Positions 16,126 to 25,596 of a stretch of DNA of 31,364 nt are shown here, one piece after another. A model generated the notes under the pieces. The model saw only the letters and a program-made list of their open reading frames with translations. It ran no database searches and was not told where the DNA came from. Numbering within the stretch: position 1 is the stretch's first letter; each line of letters begins with the position of its first letter. Source of the stretch: JADJOY01 sp016713535 [NCBI: Deltaproteobacteria bacterium]. Lineage in GTDB: Bacteria > JADJOY01. The translations under genes were made by a program, and so were the position numbers. The DNA lies in assembly GCA_016713535.1 (NCBI GenBank), contig JADJOY010000026.1:1-31364 (forward strand), read 5' to 3'.

Positions 16126-19100
16126 GTGTGCGCGGCGATCGGGGTCGCGCTGTGCGCGATCCTGGGGCGCGCCGTGGTGCTCGGCTTGCTGCTCACCGGC
16201 GCCACGCCGGCGCAGGCGGCGCAGTCGGCCGACTCCGCCGCGGTGGCATCCCCCGCGGCGACCGAGTCGACCACCTGGCCGCGCGACATCCCCACCCCCG
16301 ACGGCACCATCCGCATGTTCGAGCCGCAGGTCGAGTCGCTGGTCGGCGACACCCTCGTGAGCCGCGCCGCGATCTCGCTCACCCGCCCCGGCGGCAACGC
16401 GCTGGCGGTGTTCGGGGCGGTGCGCTTCACCGCCAAGATCCGCACCGAGGGCCGCGCGAAGAGCGCCGCGCTCGAGCAGGTGGTGGTGACGCGCGTGCTG
16501 CTGCCCGACCTCGGCGACGCCGAGGAAGCGCGGGTCCGCGCCTCCCTCGAAGGCTCGCTCGCGAAGCTCCATCCCACCATCGCCACCGATCGCCTCGCCT
16601 CCGCGGTCGACTCCGCCAAAGGCACCGACCAGGGCCAGCCCGCCTTCGGCAACGCGCCGCCCCGCATCCTGGTGTCGAAGCAGCCGGCGGTGCTGATGCT
16701 CATCGACGGTAAGCCCGAGCGGCGCCCCATCGAGGGCACCAACCTCGAGCAGATCGTGAACACGCCGTTCGCGGTGATCTACCAGCCGAGCGCCCAGCGC
16801 TACTTCACCAGCAACGGTCGGTTCTGGTACTCGGCGATCGAACCCACGGGGCCGTGGACCACCGTCCCGGAGCCGCCCGCGGAGATCGCGAAGGCGGTCG
16901 CCGAGTCACGGCAGAAGGCCGAGGAGGCGCGGCGCGCGGTGGGCGGCACGAGCGACGCCGCCGCGGATGCCGCCGGCTCGAGCGCGGCCGATGGAGGCCT
17001 GGGCTCGAGCGCCACGGCGCCCGCGATCGTGGTCTCGACCGAGCCCGCCGAGCTCCTGGTGTTCGACGGCGACCCGAGCTGGGCGCCGCTCACCGGCACC
17101 GACCTGCTTGTGGCGATGAACACCACCAGCGACGTGTTCGTCGAGATCTCCACCCAGCGGCGCTTCGTGCTCCTCGCTGGCCGCTGGTTCGAAGCGAAGA
17201 GCCTCGACGGCCCGTGGAGCTTCGTCGCCGCCGACCAGCTCCCCGCCGACTTCGCGACGATCCCGCCCGAGACCGCCAAGGCCTACGTGCGCGCGAGCGT
17301 CGCCGGCACGCCGGAGGCGCAAGACGCGGTGCTACAGACGCAGATCCCGCAGACCACGGCCATCGACCGCCGCACCGCCAAGCTCGACGTGAGCTACGAC
17401 GGCGCGCCGCGCTTCGAGGCGATCCCCGGCACCGAGGTCGCGTACGCGGTGAACAGCGGCGCGCAGGTGCTGAAGATCCACGACCGCTTCTTCGCGGTCG
17501 ATCAGGGCGTGTGGTTCACGGCACCCGGCCCCGATGGTCCGTGGGAGGTCGCCGATCAGCGACCGCCGGAGGTCGAGTCGATCCCGCCGTCGTCGCCCGT
17601 CTACAACACTCGCTACGTCTACGTGTACGACTCGACGCCCGAGTACGTGCAGGTCGGCTACCTGCCGGGCTACGTCGGCTCGTACGTCTACGGTCCGACC
17701 GTCGTGTACGGCACCGGCTACCGGTATCGGCCGTGGTACGGCGCCTCGTTCTACGCCCGTCCCTACACGTGGGGCTTCGGCGTTCGCTACGTGCCGTGGT
17801 GGGGCTACACGTGGTTCGACGACCCGTACAGCGACTTCCTGTGGGTCGGCTGGGGCTGGGGTTCCTCGCATCACCACCACCATCACCACCACGACTGCCC
17901 GCCCGGCTGGTACGGCCCCGCGGGTCCGCGACCGGTCTACCGCCCGCCCCCGACCTATCGCCCGCCGCCGCAGCCCGGGCACGTGCCGCCGCCTCCGAGC
18001 AGCTTCTCGCGCGGGCCACGGCCGCCGGCGGCCTCGCACAACCTCTACGTCGCGCCGCGGAACCTGCCGCGGGTCGCGCCCGTGGCCACCCAACAGCCCA
18101 GGTCGTACGTGGCGCCGGCCACCACTCCGGCGCGGCCGAGCTACCCGGCCTCGATGCGGCCCAGCCCGTCGACGCGCCCGAGCGTCACGCCGGCCCCCGC
18201 GGCGGTGCCAGGCGCGAGCCAGCCGCGGAGCCAGCCGCCGAGCACCTACGTGCCGCCGTCGAGCACGCCCAGCTCGAAGCCGGGCGCGGGCTGGAGCACG
18301 CCGTCGCACAAGCCGCCGAGCGTTGCCCCGCGGCCCGGCACGCCCTCGCCAGCAGCGCCGCGCTCGCCGCTACCGCCCTCGACCCCCGCGGCGCCGCCCT
18401 CCAACTTCGGCGGCGCGAACCGCGAAGGTCGCGATGGCGGTGATGGGCGAAGCACGCCGGATGGCGCTCCGGACGCCCGCCCCGGGTACACGCCTCCCTC
18501 GCTGCCGCGAGGTGGCGCGGCGACCCCGGGCAGCGGCGGGAGCTTCCCGTCGCAGCCGCGGTCGCAGCCCTGGTCGCCGAACGTCGAGCCGCGCGAGCGC
18601 CGCGCGGCGCCGATCGATCGCGGTGAGGACGCCCGACCCTCGAGCGCCTGGCTGCCGCGGGCGCGGCCGGCGGCGGGCTGGTCGCAGCCCGAGCCGCGTT
18701 ACCAGCCGCGCTACGAGCCCCGGGTCGAAGAGCCGGTGATCGATCGCGGCACCGCCGTCGCCGATCCGCGCTACGTGCCGCGCGGCAACCGCCAGACGGT
18801 CGAGGCCTCGCGCTCCTACCCGCAGCGCGAGGTCGCTCCGCCGCGCGCGATCCAGAGCAGCAACCAGGGCGGGCGCGGCGGCTGGTCGGGTCGCTCGACG
18901 CAGGTCGAGGAGGCGCGCGTCGCGATGCCGAGCATGCGCGCGCCCGAGCCCGAGCGGATCCGCGTTCCCCCGCCCGAGCCGCAGCCGGTGGTGGAGCGGT
19001 CGCAGCCGCGGGGCTACTCCGCGCCGGCCGCCGCCGAGCGGCCGGCCCCGCGCTCGTTCGAGCAGCGCGCGCCGAGTGGCTTCATGCCGAGCAGCCGGCC

Positions 19101-19161
19101 GATGCCGTCGTACGGCGCGCCGAGCGCGAATCGCGGCGGCAACCCGCCGCGCCACCGGTGA
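16126..19161 (+). CDS. Large secreted repeat protein with Tyr/Trp-rich core, His8 tract and Pro-rich tail
   Basis: An intact 1011-residue protein. GTG 16126 is chosen because an in-frame stop lies at 16114 and a signal peptide follows (GRAVVLGLLLTGATPAQAAQ). Three related modules begin near residues 180, 299 and 418. Each reads roughly as a strand such as AIVVSTEPAELLVFDGDPSW, a GT-x-L/V turn, and a closing WF/WY-x-A-x-GPW motif (FWYSAIEPTGPW, WFEAKSLDGPW, WFTAPGPDGPW). Residues about 490-570 are very Tyr/Trp-rich (YVYVYDSTPEYVQVGYLPGY). An SHHHHHHHHD tract follows at residues 580-589, and the rest is Pro/Arg/Ser-rich and probably disordered. Similar proteins are often labelled carbohydrate-binding family V/XII, but I know of no tested function. 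It is likely an envelope or extracellular protein. The His tract could bind metals. Confidence 0.8.
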   Translation: MCAAIGVALCAILGRAVVLGLLLTGATPAQAAQSADSAAVASPAATESTTWPRDIPTPDGTIRMFEPQVESLVGDTLVSRAAISLTRPGGNALAVFGAVRFTAKIRTEGRAKSAALEQVVVTRVLLPDLGDAEEARVRASLEGSLAKLHPTIATDRLASAVDSAKGTDQGQPAFGNAPPRILVSKQPAVLMLIDGKPERRPIEGTNLEQIVNTPFAVIYQPSAQRYFTSNGRFWYSAIEPTGPWTTVPEPPAEIAKAVAESRQKAEEARRAVGGTSDAAADAAGSSAADGGLGSSATAPAIVVSTEPAELLVFDGDPSWAPLTGTDLLVAMNTTSDVFVEISTQRRFVLLAGRWFEAKSLDGPWSFVAADQLPADFATIPPETAKAYVRASVAGTPEAQDAVLQTQIPQTTAIDRRTAKLDVSYDGAPRFEAIPGTEVAYAVNSGAQVLKIHDRFFAVDQGVWFTAPGPDGPWEVADQRPPEVESIPPSSPVYNTRYVYVYDSTPEYVQVGYLPGYVGSYVYGPTVVYGTGYRYRPWYGASFYARPYTWGFGVRYVPWWGYTWFDDPYSDFLWVGWGWGSSHHHHHHHHDCPPGWYGPAGPRPVYRPPPTYRPPPQPGHVPPPPSSFSRGPRPPAASHNLYVAPRNLPRVAPVATQQPRSYVAPATTPARPSYPASMRPSPSTRPSVTPAPAAVPGASQPRSQPPSTYVPPSSTPSSKPGAGWSTPSHKPPSVAPRPGTPSPAAPRSPLPPSTPAAPPSNFGGANREGRDGGDGRSTPDGAPDARPGYTPPSLPRGGAATPGSGGSFPSQPRSQPWSPNVEPRERRAAPIDRGEDARPSSAWLPRARPAAGWSQPEPRYQPRYEPRVEEPVIDRGTAVADPRYVPRGNRQTVEASRSYPQREVAPPRAIQSSNQGGRGGWSGRSTQVEEARVAMPSMRAPEPERIRVPPPEPQPVVERSQPRGYSAPAAAERPAPRSFEQRAPSGFMPSSRPMPSYGAPSANRGGNPPRHR

Positions 19162-19165
19162 GGGA

Positions 19166-20521
19166 TCAACCGCGCAAGCGCTCGGCCACCCGAAACGCCA
19201 GGTCGAGCGACTGGCGGCCGTTGAGGCGCGGATCGCAGGTCGTCGTGTAGCGCAGGCCGAGGTCCTCGGGACGAACGTCGTCGCCGCCGCCCAGGCACTC
19301 GGTGACGTCCCCCGCCGTGAGCTCGACGTGGATCCCGCCCGGCCACACCGACGCCGCACGGCACACGTCGAAGAAGCCCTCGAGCTCGCCGAGCACGTCG
19401 TCGAAGTGGCGGGTCTTCCGGCCATCGCCGGCGAGCGCGGTGTTGCCGTGCATCGGATCGCACGCCCACACCACCGGAAACCCCGCCGCGCGCACCGCGT
19501 TCACGAGCGCCGGCAGCCGCTCGCGCACCTGCCGCGCGCCCATGCGCGCGATCAGCGTGAGGCGCCCGGGTGAGCGCTCGGGGTCGAGCCGCTCGCAGAG
19601 CCCGAGCACGTCGTCCACGCTCGCCGATGGCCCGAGCTTGACGCCGATCGGGTTCGCGACGCCCGCGAGGAACGCCACGTGCGCGCCGTCCACCGCGCGC
19701 GTACGCTCGCCGATCCACAGGAGGTGCGCCGAGCCGTCGTACCACTGGCCGCTCTCGGGGTCGCGCCTCGTGAGCGCCTCCTCGAAGTCGAGCAACAGCG
19801 CCTCATGGCTGGTCCAGAGCTCCACCGAGCGGAAGCGCGCGTCGCGCTCGACGTCCACGCCGCACGCGCGCATGAAGCGCAGCGCGCGGTGGATCTCGTC
19901 GGCGAGCCCTTCGTAGCGCCGCCCCACGGGGCTCGACGCCACGAACTCGCGGTTCCAGGTGTGGACGCGGCCGAGGTCGGCGAAGCCGCCGGTGGCGAAG
20001 CCGCGCAGCAGGTCGAGCGTGATCGCGGCGCGCTGATAGCCGAGCACGAGGCGCTCCGGGTCGGGCACGCGCGCCTCGGCGGTGGCGATCCCCGAGTTCA
20101 CCATCGGGCCGCGGAAGGACTGGATCTCGGCGCCGTCCACTACCTCGGTCGGCGACGAGCGCGGCTTGGCGTATTGACCCGCGATCCGCCCCACCTTCAC
20201 GACGTGCACGCCGGCGCCGTAGGTGAGGACGATCGCCATCTGCAGCACGAGCTTGAGGCGCTCGTGGAGCGACTCCGCCGAGACGTCGTCGAACGACTCG
20301 GCGCAGTCGCCCGCCTGGAGCAGGAAGGCGCGCCCCTGCGCGACCTCGCCGAGGGCCGCGCGCAGGCGCCGCGCCTCGGATGCGAACACCAGCGGCGGCC
20401 ACTCGCGGAGCGTCGCGAGCACGCGCTCGAGGGCCGCCGCATCGGGCCACGCGGGCTGCTGTGCGGCGGCGTGCGCGCGCCACGCAACGGGTGACCAATG
20501 CGGCGAGCCAACGGCGGACAT
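19166..20521 (-). CDS. Type II 3-deoxy-7-phosphoheptulonate (DAHP) synthase
   Basis: An intact 451-residue enzyme that condenses phosphoenolpyruvate with erythrose 4-phosphate, the first step of the shikimate pathway. The start at 20521 gives MSAVGSPHWSPVAWRAHAAA, then RAFLLQAGDCAESFDDVSAE with the metal-binding Cys, HVVKVGRIAGQYAKPRSSPT (phosphate-binding), EIQSFRGPMVNSG, VELWTSHEALLLDFEEALTR, LWIGERTR, GVANPIGVKLGPSA, WACDPMHGNTALAGDGRKTR, GGIHVELTAGDVTECLGGGD and TTTCDPRLNGRQSLDLAF. These match the plant/mycobacterial type II class (AroG of Mycobacterium tuberculosis), not the E. coli AroFGH class. The N-terminus is short, and I see no regulatory extension. It converges with the 16126 gene with only four bases between stops. 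Confidence 0.97.
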   Translation of the reverse strand: MSAVGSPHWSPVAWRAHAAAQQPAWPDAAALERVLATLREWPPLVFASEARRLRAALGEVAQGRAFLLQAGDCAESFDDVSAESLHERLKLVLQMAIVLTYGAGVHVVKVGRIAGQYAKPRSSPTEVVDGAEIQSFRGPMVNSGIATAEARVPDPERLVLGYQRAAITLDLLRGFATGGFADLGRVHTWNREFVASSPVGRRYEGLADEIHRALRFMRACGVDVERDARFRSVELWTSHEALLLDFEEALTRRDPESGQWYDGSAHLLWIGERTRAVDGAHVAFLAGVANPIGVKLGPSASVDDVLGLCERLDPERSPGRLTLIARMGARQVRERLPALVNAVRAAGFPVVWACDPMHGNTALAGDGRKTRHFDDVLGELEGFFDVCRAASVWPGGIHVELTAGDVTECLGGGDDVRPEDLGLRYTTTCDPRLNGRQSLDLAFRVAERLRG

Positions 20522-20542
20522 CGGCCCAACGATACCAGCGAA

Positions 20543-20696
20543 CGCCGGGCACGTCGGCCGGACGGAGTCCGGCCCTCCAGGCCGTGTGAGCCAGGAGGGC
20601 ACGCGTCGCGTGCCCGGCGACACGCACGAGACCTGCATCGACGATCCCTTCGTTCGCGGGACGAACGGCGTCGGGCCCTCCGTGCCTCGGGAGGGC
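20543..20696. repeat. Block of nested inverted repeats between DAHP synthase and rlmN
   Basis: Perfect inverted pairs are: CGCCGGGCACG (20543-20553) with 20609-20619; GCCGGAC (20557-20563) with 20567-20573; GCCCTCC (20572-20578) with 20594-20600; GGGCACGCG (20597-20605) with 20607-20615; and GCCCTCC (20675-20681) with 20690-20696. They overlap, so several foldings compete. The block sits between divergent genes, so it could be regulatory, or a REP-like intergenic repeat. Confidence 0.55.
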
Positions 20697-20741
20697 TCCC
20701 CCGGTTTGCACCGGCGCGGATCACGGTCGAAGGTTCGGGTC

Positions 20742-21845
20742 ATGGCCGCGACGATCCCGTCCAGCACGCGCTGGCTCGACCTGAGCCGCGCCGACCTCGA
20801 GGCGCTCTGCGACGCCCTCCGCGCGCCACGCGTCCACGCGCGCACGCTGATCCGGAACACCCACCGCCTGCTGCGCGAAGATCCGTGGGACGACCGCTCG
20901 CTGCCGTCCGCGCTCGTGGAGGAGATCCGCGCGCGCTTCGGCTTCGAGCCGCCGGTCGTCCGCGAGACCCGTCACTCGGAGGTGGATGGCGCGGTGAAGC
21001 TACTCGTCGCGCTGCCCCGACCATCGAGCGAGCCGGAGCGCGCCGCCGACGCCGAGGCCGTCCTGATCCCCGAAGCCGCGCGCGTGACCTTGTGCGTGTC
21101 GAGCCAGATCGGCTGCGCACAAGGCTGTGTGTTCTGCCACACCGGCCGCATGGGCCTCACGCGCAACCTCGCGGCCGGAGAGATCGTGGCGCAGGTCCTC
21201 GCCGCCAACCGCTGGCTCGCCGCCGAGCCCGGCTGGCTCGCGGCGCGCGGCTTCGACCCCACCCAGCGCGTCACCAACGTGGTGTTCATGGGGATGGGCG
21301 AGCCGCTCGACAACGCCGACGCGGTCGCCGACGCGATCGCGATCCTCACCGACCCCGCGGGCGCCTCGGTGCCGCTGCGCCGCATCACGGTCTCCACCGC
21401 CGGTCACCTCGACGGCCTCGAGCGGCTGCTCGCGCGCTGGCCGCGCGTGCCGATCGCGCTCAGCTTGCATGCCACCGAGCAACACGCGCGCGCCGGGCTC
21501 ATGCCCATCACCGAGCGCTTCCCGCTCGACCGTGTGCGGGATCGGCTGGCGTGCCTGAGCCAGGATCAGGCGCAGCCGATCTTCGTCCAGTACACGCTCT
21601 TCGCGGGCGTCAACGACTCGCCCGAGGACGCCGCGGCGCTCGCCGCGTGGTGCGCCGCGCTGCCCGCGGCGAAGGTGAACCTGATCCCGTTCAACCCGTT
21701 CCCGGGCTCCGGCCTGCGCGCTCCGGATGACCCGACGGTCGCCGCGTTCCGCGACGCGCTCCACCGCGCCGGTCTGCGTGTGATGCGCCGCCACAGCAAG
21801 GGCCCCGACATCGCCGCGGCATGCGGCCAGCTCGCGTTCCGCTGA
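20742..21845 (+). CDS. rlmN: 23S rRNA (adenine2503-C2)-methyltransferase RlmN (radical SAM)
   Basis: An intact 367-residue protein. RlmN methylates A2503 of 23S rRNA and A37 of some tRNAs. The radical SAM cluster motif is in SSQIGCAQGCVFCHTGRMGL (Cys125, Cys129, Cys132). Family landmarks follow: NVVFMGMGEPLDNADAVADA, RRITVSTAGHLDGLERLLAR, IALSLHATEQHARAGLMPIT, EYTLF-like VQYTLFAGVNDSPEDAAALA and VNLIPFNPFPGSGLRAPDD. The C-terminal SKGPDIAAACGQLAFR contains the resolving cysteine (Cys361) that carries the methyl group. The N-terminal helical domain (LDLSRADLEALCDALRAPRV) is present. The usual VSSQVGC-NLxCxFC spacing is kept; Gln-Gly in the cluster loop is a small variant. The start at 20742 is the first ATG in frame with the conserved N-terminus. 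Confidence 0.95.
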   Translation: MAATIPSSTRWLDLSRADLEALCDALRAPRVHARTLIRNTHRLLREDPWDDRSLPSALVEEIRARFGFEPPVVRETRHSEVDGAVKLLVALPRPSSEPERAADAEAVLIPEAARVTLCVSSQIGCAQGCVFCHTGRMGLTRNLAAGEIVAQVLAANRWLAAEPGWLAARGFDPTQRVTNVVFMGMGEPLDNADAVADAIAILTDPAGASVPLRRITVSTAGHLDGLERLLARWPRVPIALSLHATEQHARAGLMPITERFPLDRVRDRLACLSQDQAQPIFVQYTLFAGVNDSPEDAAALAAWCAALPAAKVNLIPFNPFPGSGLRAPDDPTVAAFRDALHRAGLRVMRRHSKGPDIAAACGQLAFR

Positions 21846-21969
21846 CCCCGCCGGCCGCTCGAGCGCCCCGCCTCCGTTGACCGCGCGCGCCGCTCACGTG
21901 TGCAATGGCACGACGGAGCAGGCGGTCGCGCCGCTCCGGCTCGCCTCTCCCGCACCCTTCGGAGCTCGC

Positions 21970-23297
21970 ATGCCAACCGTTCTCGCTCGGGCGCTTCGCG
22001 CCGCCCTGCCCCTCGCGCTGCTCGCCGCCGTCGGCTGCGTGCAGGTGACCTCCACGACTCCTCGCGACGCGTGCCCCGGCGAGAGCACCGTGATCGCGGG
22101 CTCGGGCTTCGGCGCCTCCCAGGGCTCGGGCAGCGTCAGCTTCGGCTCGGCGTCGGCGTCGGTCGTGAGCTGGTCCGACACCTCGATCACGGCGAACGTG
22201 CCCGCGGGCGTCGCGGGCGTGGTCAACGTGGTGGTGCACACCGCCGGCGGGAACTCGGGCCCGCTCCCGTTCCGCGCCATCGAGTGCCCGATGACGGGCG
22301 GCGCCGGCGCGCCCCGGCTCGCGCTCGGACCGGGCGGCGAGCCGCACGTCGCGGTGTCGCAGGCGGGGTCGCTCGTGTACCTGACCAAGGGCGCGGGGGC
22401 GTGGAGCGCGCCCGCGACGGTCGATGTCCTCGGCAGCGGCGCGTTCGAAATCGCCGTCACGCCGGACGGGCGTCCCCAGCGTCGTGTACCCGCAGGGACC
22501 GGCCAGCCAGGGCAACCAGCCGGGCGTTCACCGCTTCCGGGACGGCAGCGGCTGGTCACCGGCGGTGGTGGCGTGCAACGACAACCCGACCTTCCCGCTG
22601 TTCGGGAGCTGCAGCGCCATCCGCCTGGTCTCGATCGGCGACGGCTCGCTCGCGCTGTTCAGCATCGGCGCGGACCGCTACGGCGCGAACTGGGTGAACC
22701 GCCGCGGCTGGGACGGTGCGACCTGGGGCGGCGCGGGCACCGTCGACTACGCGTCGATCGGCTCTCACATCCACGACCACCAGGCGGCCGCCGGCTTCGG
22801 CACCTGGCACCTCGTCGAGCGCCGCAGCGACTACGACTTCGGCTCCGGCCAGACGACCTACCGCGCGCTCCACTTCCAGCCCGGCCCCACCGACACCTCG
22901 CGACCGCCACGACCGACTCGCTGGGCACGCCGGCCGCCGCCGCCTCGTTCGGCCGCATGCACTTCGTGTGGCGCGAGGGCGCGAACCTGCTCCACCGCTA
23001 TCGGGACATGACCGCGGGCACGCTGAGCAGCCAGGTCCTGGTGGCGGCCGGCGTGACCGGCTCGCCGACGCCCGCGGTGGCCGCCGATCCGATCGGCGAC
23101 GACGGCGCCTTCGCGGTGTGGCTCGACAACGGCCAGCTCCGCGGCTCGACGTTCAGCGCCACGACCGGCACGTGGAGCGCCCGCTGCTGGTCGCCTCCAA
23201 CGCCGGCAGCGCGCCGGTGGCCGCGGCGTACGGCGGCGTCACGCACCTGGCGTGGCTCGGGACCGCTGGCGAGCTGCGCTACACCTCGCTGCCGTGA
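21970..23297 (+). CDS. Lipoprotein with IPT/TIG domain and beta-propeller-like repeats (frameshifted)
   Basis: The ATG at 21970 has a GGAG site at 21961-21964. The signal ends in a lipobox (ALLAAVGC), so the protein is lipid-anchored. Residues about 35-105 (STVIAGSGFGASQGSGSVSF, SWSDTSITANVPAGVAGVVN) form an IPT/TIG immunoglobulin-like domain. The rest carries repeated short units with W-S-x-x motifs (GAWSAPATVDV, GSGWSPAVVA, GTWS followed by LLVASNAGSAPV) and phrases such as PHVAVSQAGSLVYLTKG, HFVWREGANLLHRYRD and THLAWLGTAGELRYTSLP at the end. This spacing suggests a sialidase- or propeller-like repeat fold; no enzymatic residues are recognisable. Frame changes lie near 22,470, 22,890 and 23,180. 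The 3' end faces a second lipoprotein of similar design. Confidence 0.75.
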
Positions 23298-23314
23298 CCG
23301 CGGCGCGGCGCGGC

Positions 23315-23339
23315 CGGCGCGCACCGGCGCCGCGCGCCG
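23315..23339. terminator. Shared stem-loop between convergent lipoprotein genes
   Basis: CGGCGCGC at 23315-23322 pairs perfectly with GCGCGCCG at 23332-23339 around a 9-base loop. It lies between the stop codons at 23297 and 23341, as a bidirectional terminator would. No T-run follows on either side. Confidence 0.45.
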
Positions 23340-23340
23340 C

Positions 23341-24618
23341 TCACTCGTAGGTCTTTGGCGACCAGGCTCGCGGCGTTGGGATTTCCGCCCACCACCGTGG
23401 CCCAGGTGGCGACCGCGGTACCGCCGCCCGCGGCGACGGGAACCGTGGCACCCCACCACCCGGAGCCGAGCAACGAGCGCGACCACAGCGCGGTCACGCT
23501 CCCCACCGAGGCACGCGCCTCGTTGGTGGAGTTGTCGACCCAGCTCACCACCGCCACCGAGCCGTCACCGGAATAGGCGAGCGACGGCCAGCCGGCGTCC
23601 TCGCTCGGCGCGGAGAGGAGCGTGGCGAGGCCCCAGCTCGCGCCACTGGCGCGCGAGCGCTGGTACACGCTGCCGTAGTTGCCCGCGTCGAGCGCCTGCC
23701 ACGCGGCGATCAGATCCCCGCTCCCATCCATCGCGAGCGCCGGGTAATACGCGGCCTGGCCGGCCGGCGAGATCACCTCGGGCGCGCTCCAGTCGCCGCT
23801 CACCGCGCGGGTCGCCACCACCATCGCGTTCCTCCGAGGTAGCCGACGGCGACGTTGCCGGCGTGGTCGATCGCGGGCTTGGGGTTCCACGTCGCGGCTC
23901 CGCTCGACGGGCAGCACCCGCGGCGCTTCCCAATCGCCGCCGGCGGCACGGTACGCGGTGCCGATCGTCGTCGGATTGCCGGCCGTGCCCTGCTGCCACA
24001 CCGCGAGCGCCGCGCCCGCGGGGCTCACGATCAGGTCGGGTAACCCGGCGCCGACGCCGGAGGCCGAGAGCTGCACCGCCGTCGCCCATGCGCCGGCGGG
24101 CGGACGCGTTGCCGTGAAAATGCCCCCGGCCGCGGACCACTCGAGCGTGGCCCTGCCGTCGTTCGCGACGCCGAGGTTCAGGTCGTAGACACCGGAACCG
24201 AGTGCCACCTGCGCTGGCGCCGGAACGAGCCGCCAGGCGCGCGCACCGTCGCCACCACGTAGGCGGGCGTGAACTCGGTCGCAACCGTCACCCACGCCAC
24301 CGCCACGGTGTCGTCGTCGCCGATCGCCGCCACCGGAAACTGGCCGATCGCGTTGAGCACCACCGGCTTCGAGAGCGACCACGCGGCGCCCTTGGAGCGC
24401 TCCGCGTAGCGCACGATGCCGGTCGCGTCCACACCGCGAGCGTGTGGCCGCTGCCGTTCGCGGACACCAGCGCCGGCTCGGGCGGCGAGGGACACCGAAG
24501 GTGGCCCTCCCAGCGTCTTGAGCACGGACCACGAGCCCGGCACCGTCGGGCACGCGGCGATCCCCGCGATCAAAGCGACCACCAGCGATGACGAAACGAC
24601 CCTCCTCGACGTGCTCAT
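23341..24618 (-). CDS. Lipoprotein with propeller-like repeats (frameshifted)
   Basis: The start at 24618 has a GGGGGCG site and a signal with lipobox (SLVVALIAGIAAC). The chain is built of repeats such as GIVRYAERSKGAAWSLSKPV, FPVAAIGDDDTVAVAWVTV, LNLGVANDGRATLEWSAAGG, LIVSPAGAALAVWQQGTAGN, AVSGDWSAPEVISPAGQAAY, ALAMDGSGDLIAAWQALDAG, SGASWGLATLLSAPSEDAGW and SLAYSGDGSVAVVSWVDNST. Each unit has an A-V-W/A-W strand and a W-x-x-P/L turn, as in beta-propellers. No catalytic motif is visible. Frame changes lie near 24,470, 24,220 and 23,840. The stop is uncertain: VAKDLRVSG reads on to 23279 and would overlap the opposite gene, while a neighbouring frame ends AKTYE at 23341, next to the shared stem-loop. 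I prefer the latter. Confidence 0.7.
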
Positions 24619-24948
24619 ACCCGCCCCCTGTGCCGATCCTCCCCGGGACCAGCGAGGGTGCGAAGTGCAAGGGCGGCTCCGCTCCTCGGCGAATCGGCTC
24701 GCCACGTGTTTCCGCGCCCGGCAGGCCGCCGCCGTCACCGGCCGGTGGCGAGCGCCGTGTGGTGCGCCCGCCGAGCGCACCTCTCGGTGTCTCACGTTCG
24801 TAGAAAGCCGCGTGATTCTGGCGGTTTCCGGGCTCGAATGGCGTGCACCGGCAAGCGACGCGCGCGGACGATACGTCCACGGGGTGGACTCACGCGAAAC
24901 GCCTGCGGGGATCGCGAGGCGCGACCCGGTCGGCACCGCGAGACGCGC
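24619..24948. other. Intergenic region
   Basis: About 330 bases between two minus-strand genes. Open frames are present, as expected at this GC content, but none shows a motif, signal sequence or good ribosome-binding site. The lipoprotein promoter must lie near its low-coordinate end. I see no strong terminator for the upstream hydroxylase gene. Confidence 0.4.
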
Positions 24949-25592
24949 TCAGACCTCGGGCGCGCGGCCGTCGTAGGCGGCGGTGACGTCGCCGGGCAGC
25001 GCGTCCTTCGCGGCCTCCGAGGCGGGGCCGCCGGCGCGGCGGCCGACGAACACGTAGTCGGCGGCGTAGGCCGGATCGAGCTCGTCGCTGCCGCGTGCGA
25101 AGAGCCAGGGCATCGCGAGACGACGCGGCACCCGGATCGGCTCGGTGACCGCCACGTGAGTGCGGAACACGAAGCCCCACAGCGGCGTGGTCACGCCGTG
25201 GTTCATCACGCGGCTCGCGGAAGTGGTGGTGGATGTGGTTGAGGCGCCGCCACCGCGAGAAGGCGCTGGTGGGCGGATGGGTGTGGATGCGGCGGGGCGC
25301 GAGCTCGTAGAGCGTCCAGGGGGCGGCGAGGCTCGCCGTGAAGGCGAGCCCCGGCGAACGCGCCCGCGAGCCAGACCGCCGCGGCGCCGAGCGCGATGAG
25401 GAACGGCGCAGCCGTGGCGAGCTTGAGCGGTGTCGGCGTGAAGTAGCCCGGATTGGCGTGGTGGGCGAGATGCTCGCGCGAGAAGAACGTGCGACCGCGC
25501 GCGAGATGCCCGCCCCAGCCGTGCAGCGCGTACTCGAACGACCCTGCCGGCGGCGCCGGCGAGAGGAGCGAGAGAAGCAGCGTGGTGGGCAT
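24949..25592 (-). CDS. Fatty acid hydroxylase / sterol desaturase-family membrane protein (frameshifted)
   Basis: The family comprises membrane di-iron hydroxylases and desaturases that use clustered histidines as ligands. The chosen start gives MPTTLLLSLLSPAPPAGSFE. Segments in order are YALHGWGGHLARGRTFFSRE, HLAHHANPGYFTPTPLKLAT (HxxHH), a hydrophobic stretch AAPFLIALGAAAVWLAGAFA, IHTHPPTSAFSRWRRLNHIH followed by HHFREP, then MNHGVTTPLWGFVFRTHVAV near the end. The order HxxHH ... NHIHHHF ... NHG-WxxxF is typical. The C-terminus ends GDVTAAYDGRAPEV. At least two frame changes lie between 25,200 and 25,400. The total of about 215 residues is on the short side for the family. The substrate is unknown. 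Confidence 0.78.
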
Positions 25593-25596
25593 GAGC

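Noticed and set aside
23298-24117. Long plus-strand open frame continuing past the IPT/TIG lipoprotein
   Set aside because: It is antisense to the second lipoprotein and composed mostly of Arg and Pro, as expected of a high-GC shadow frame.
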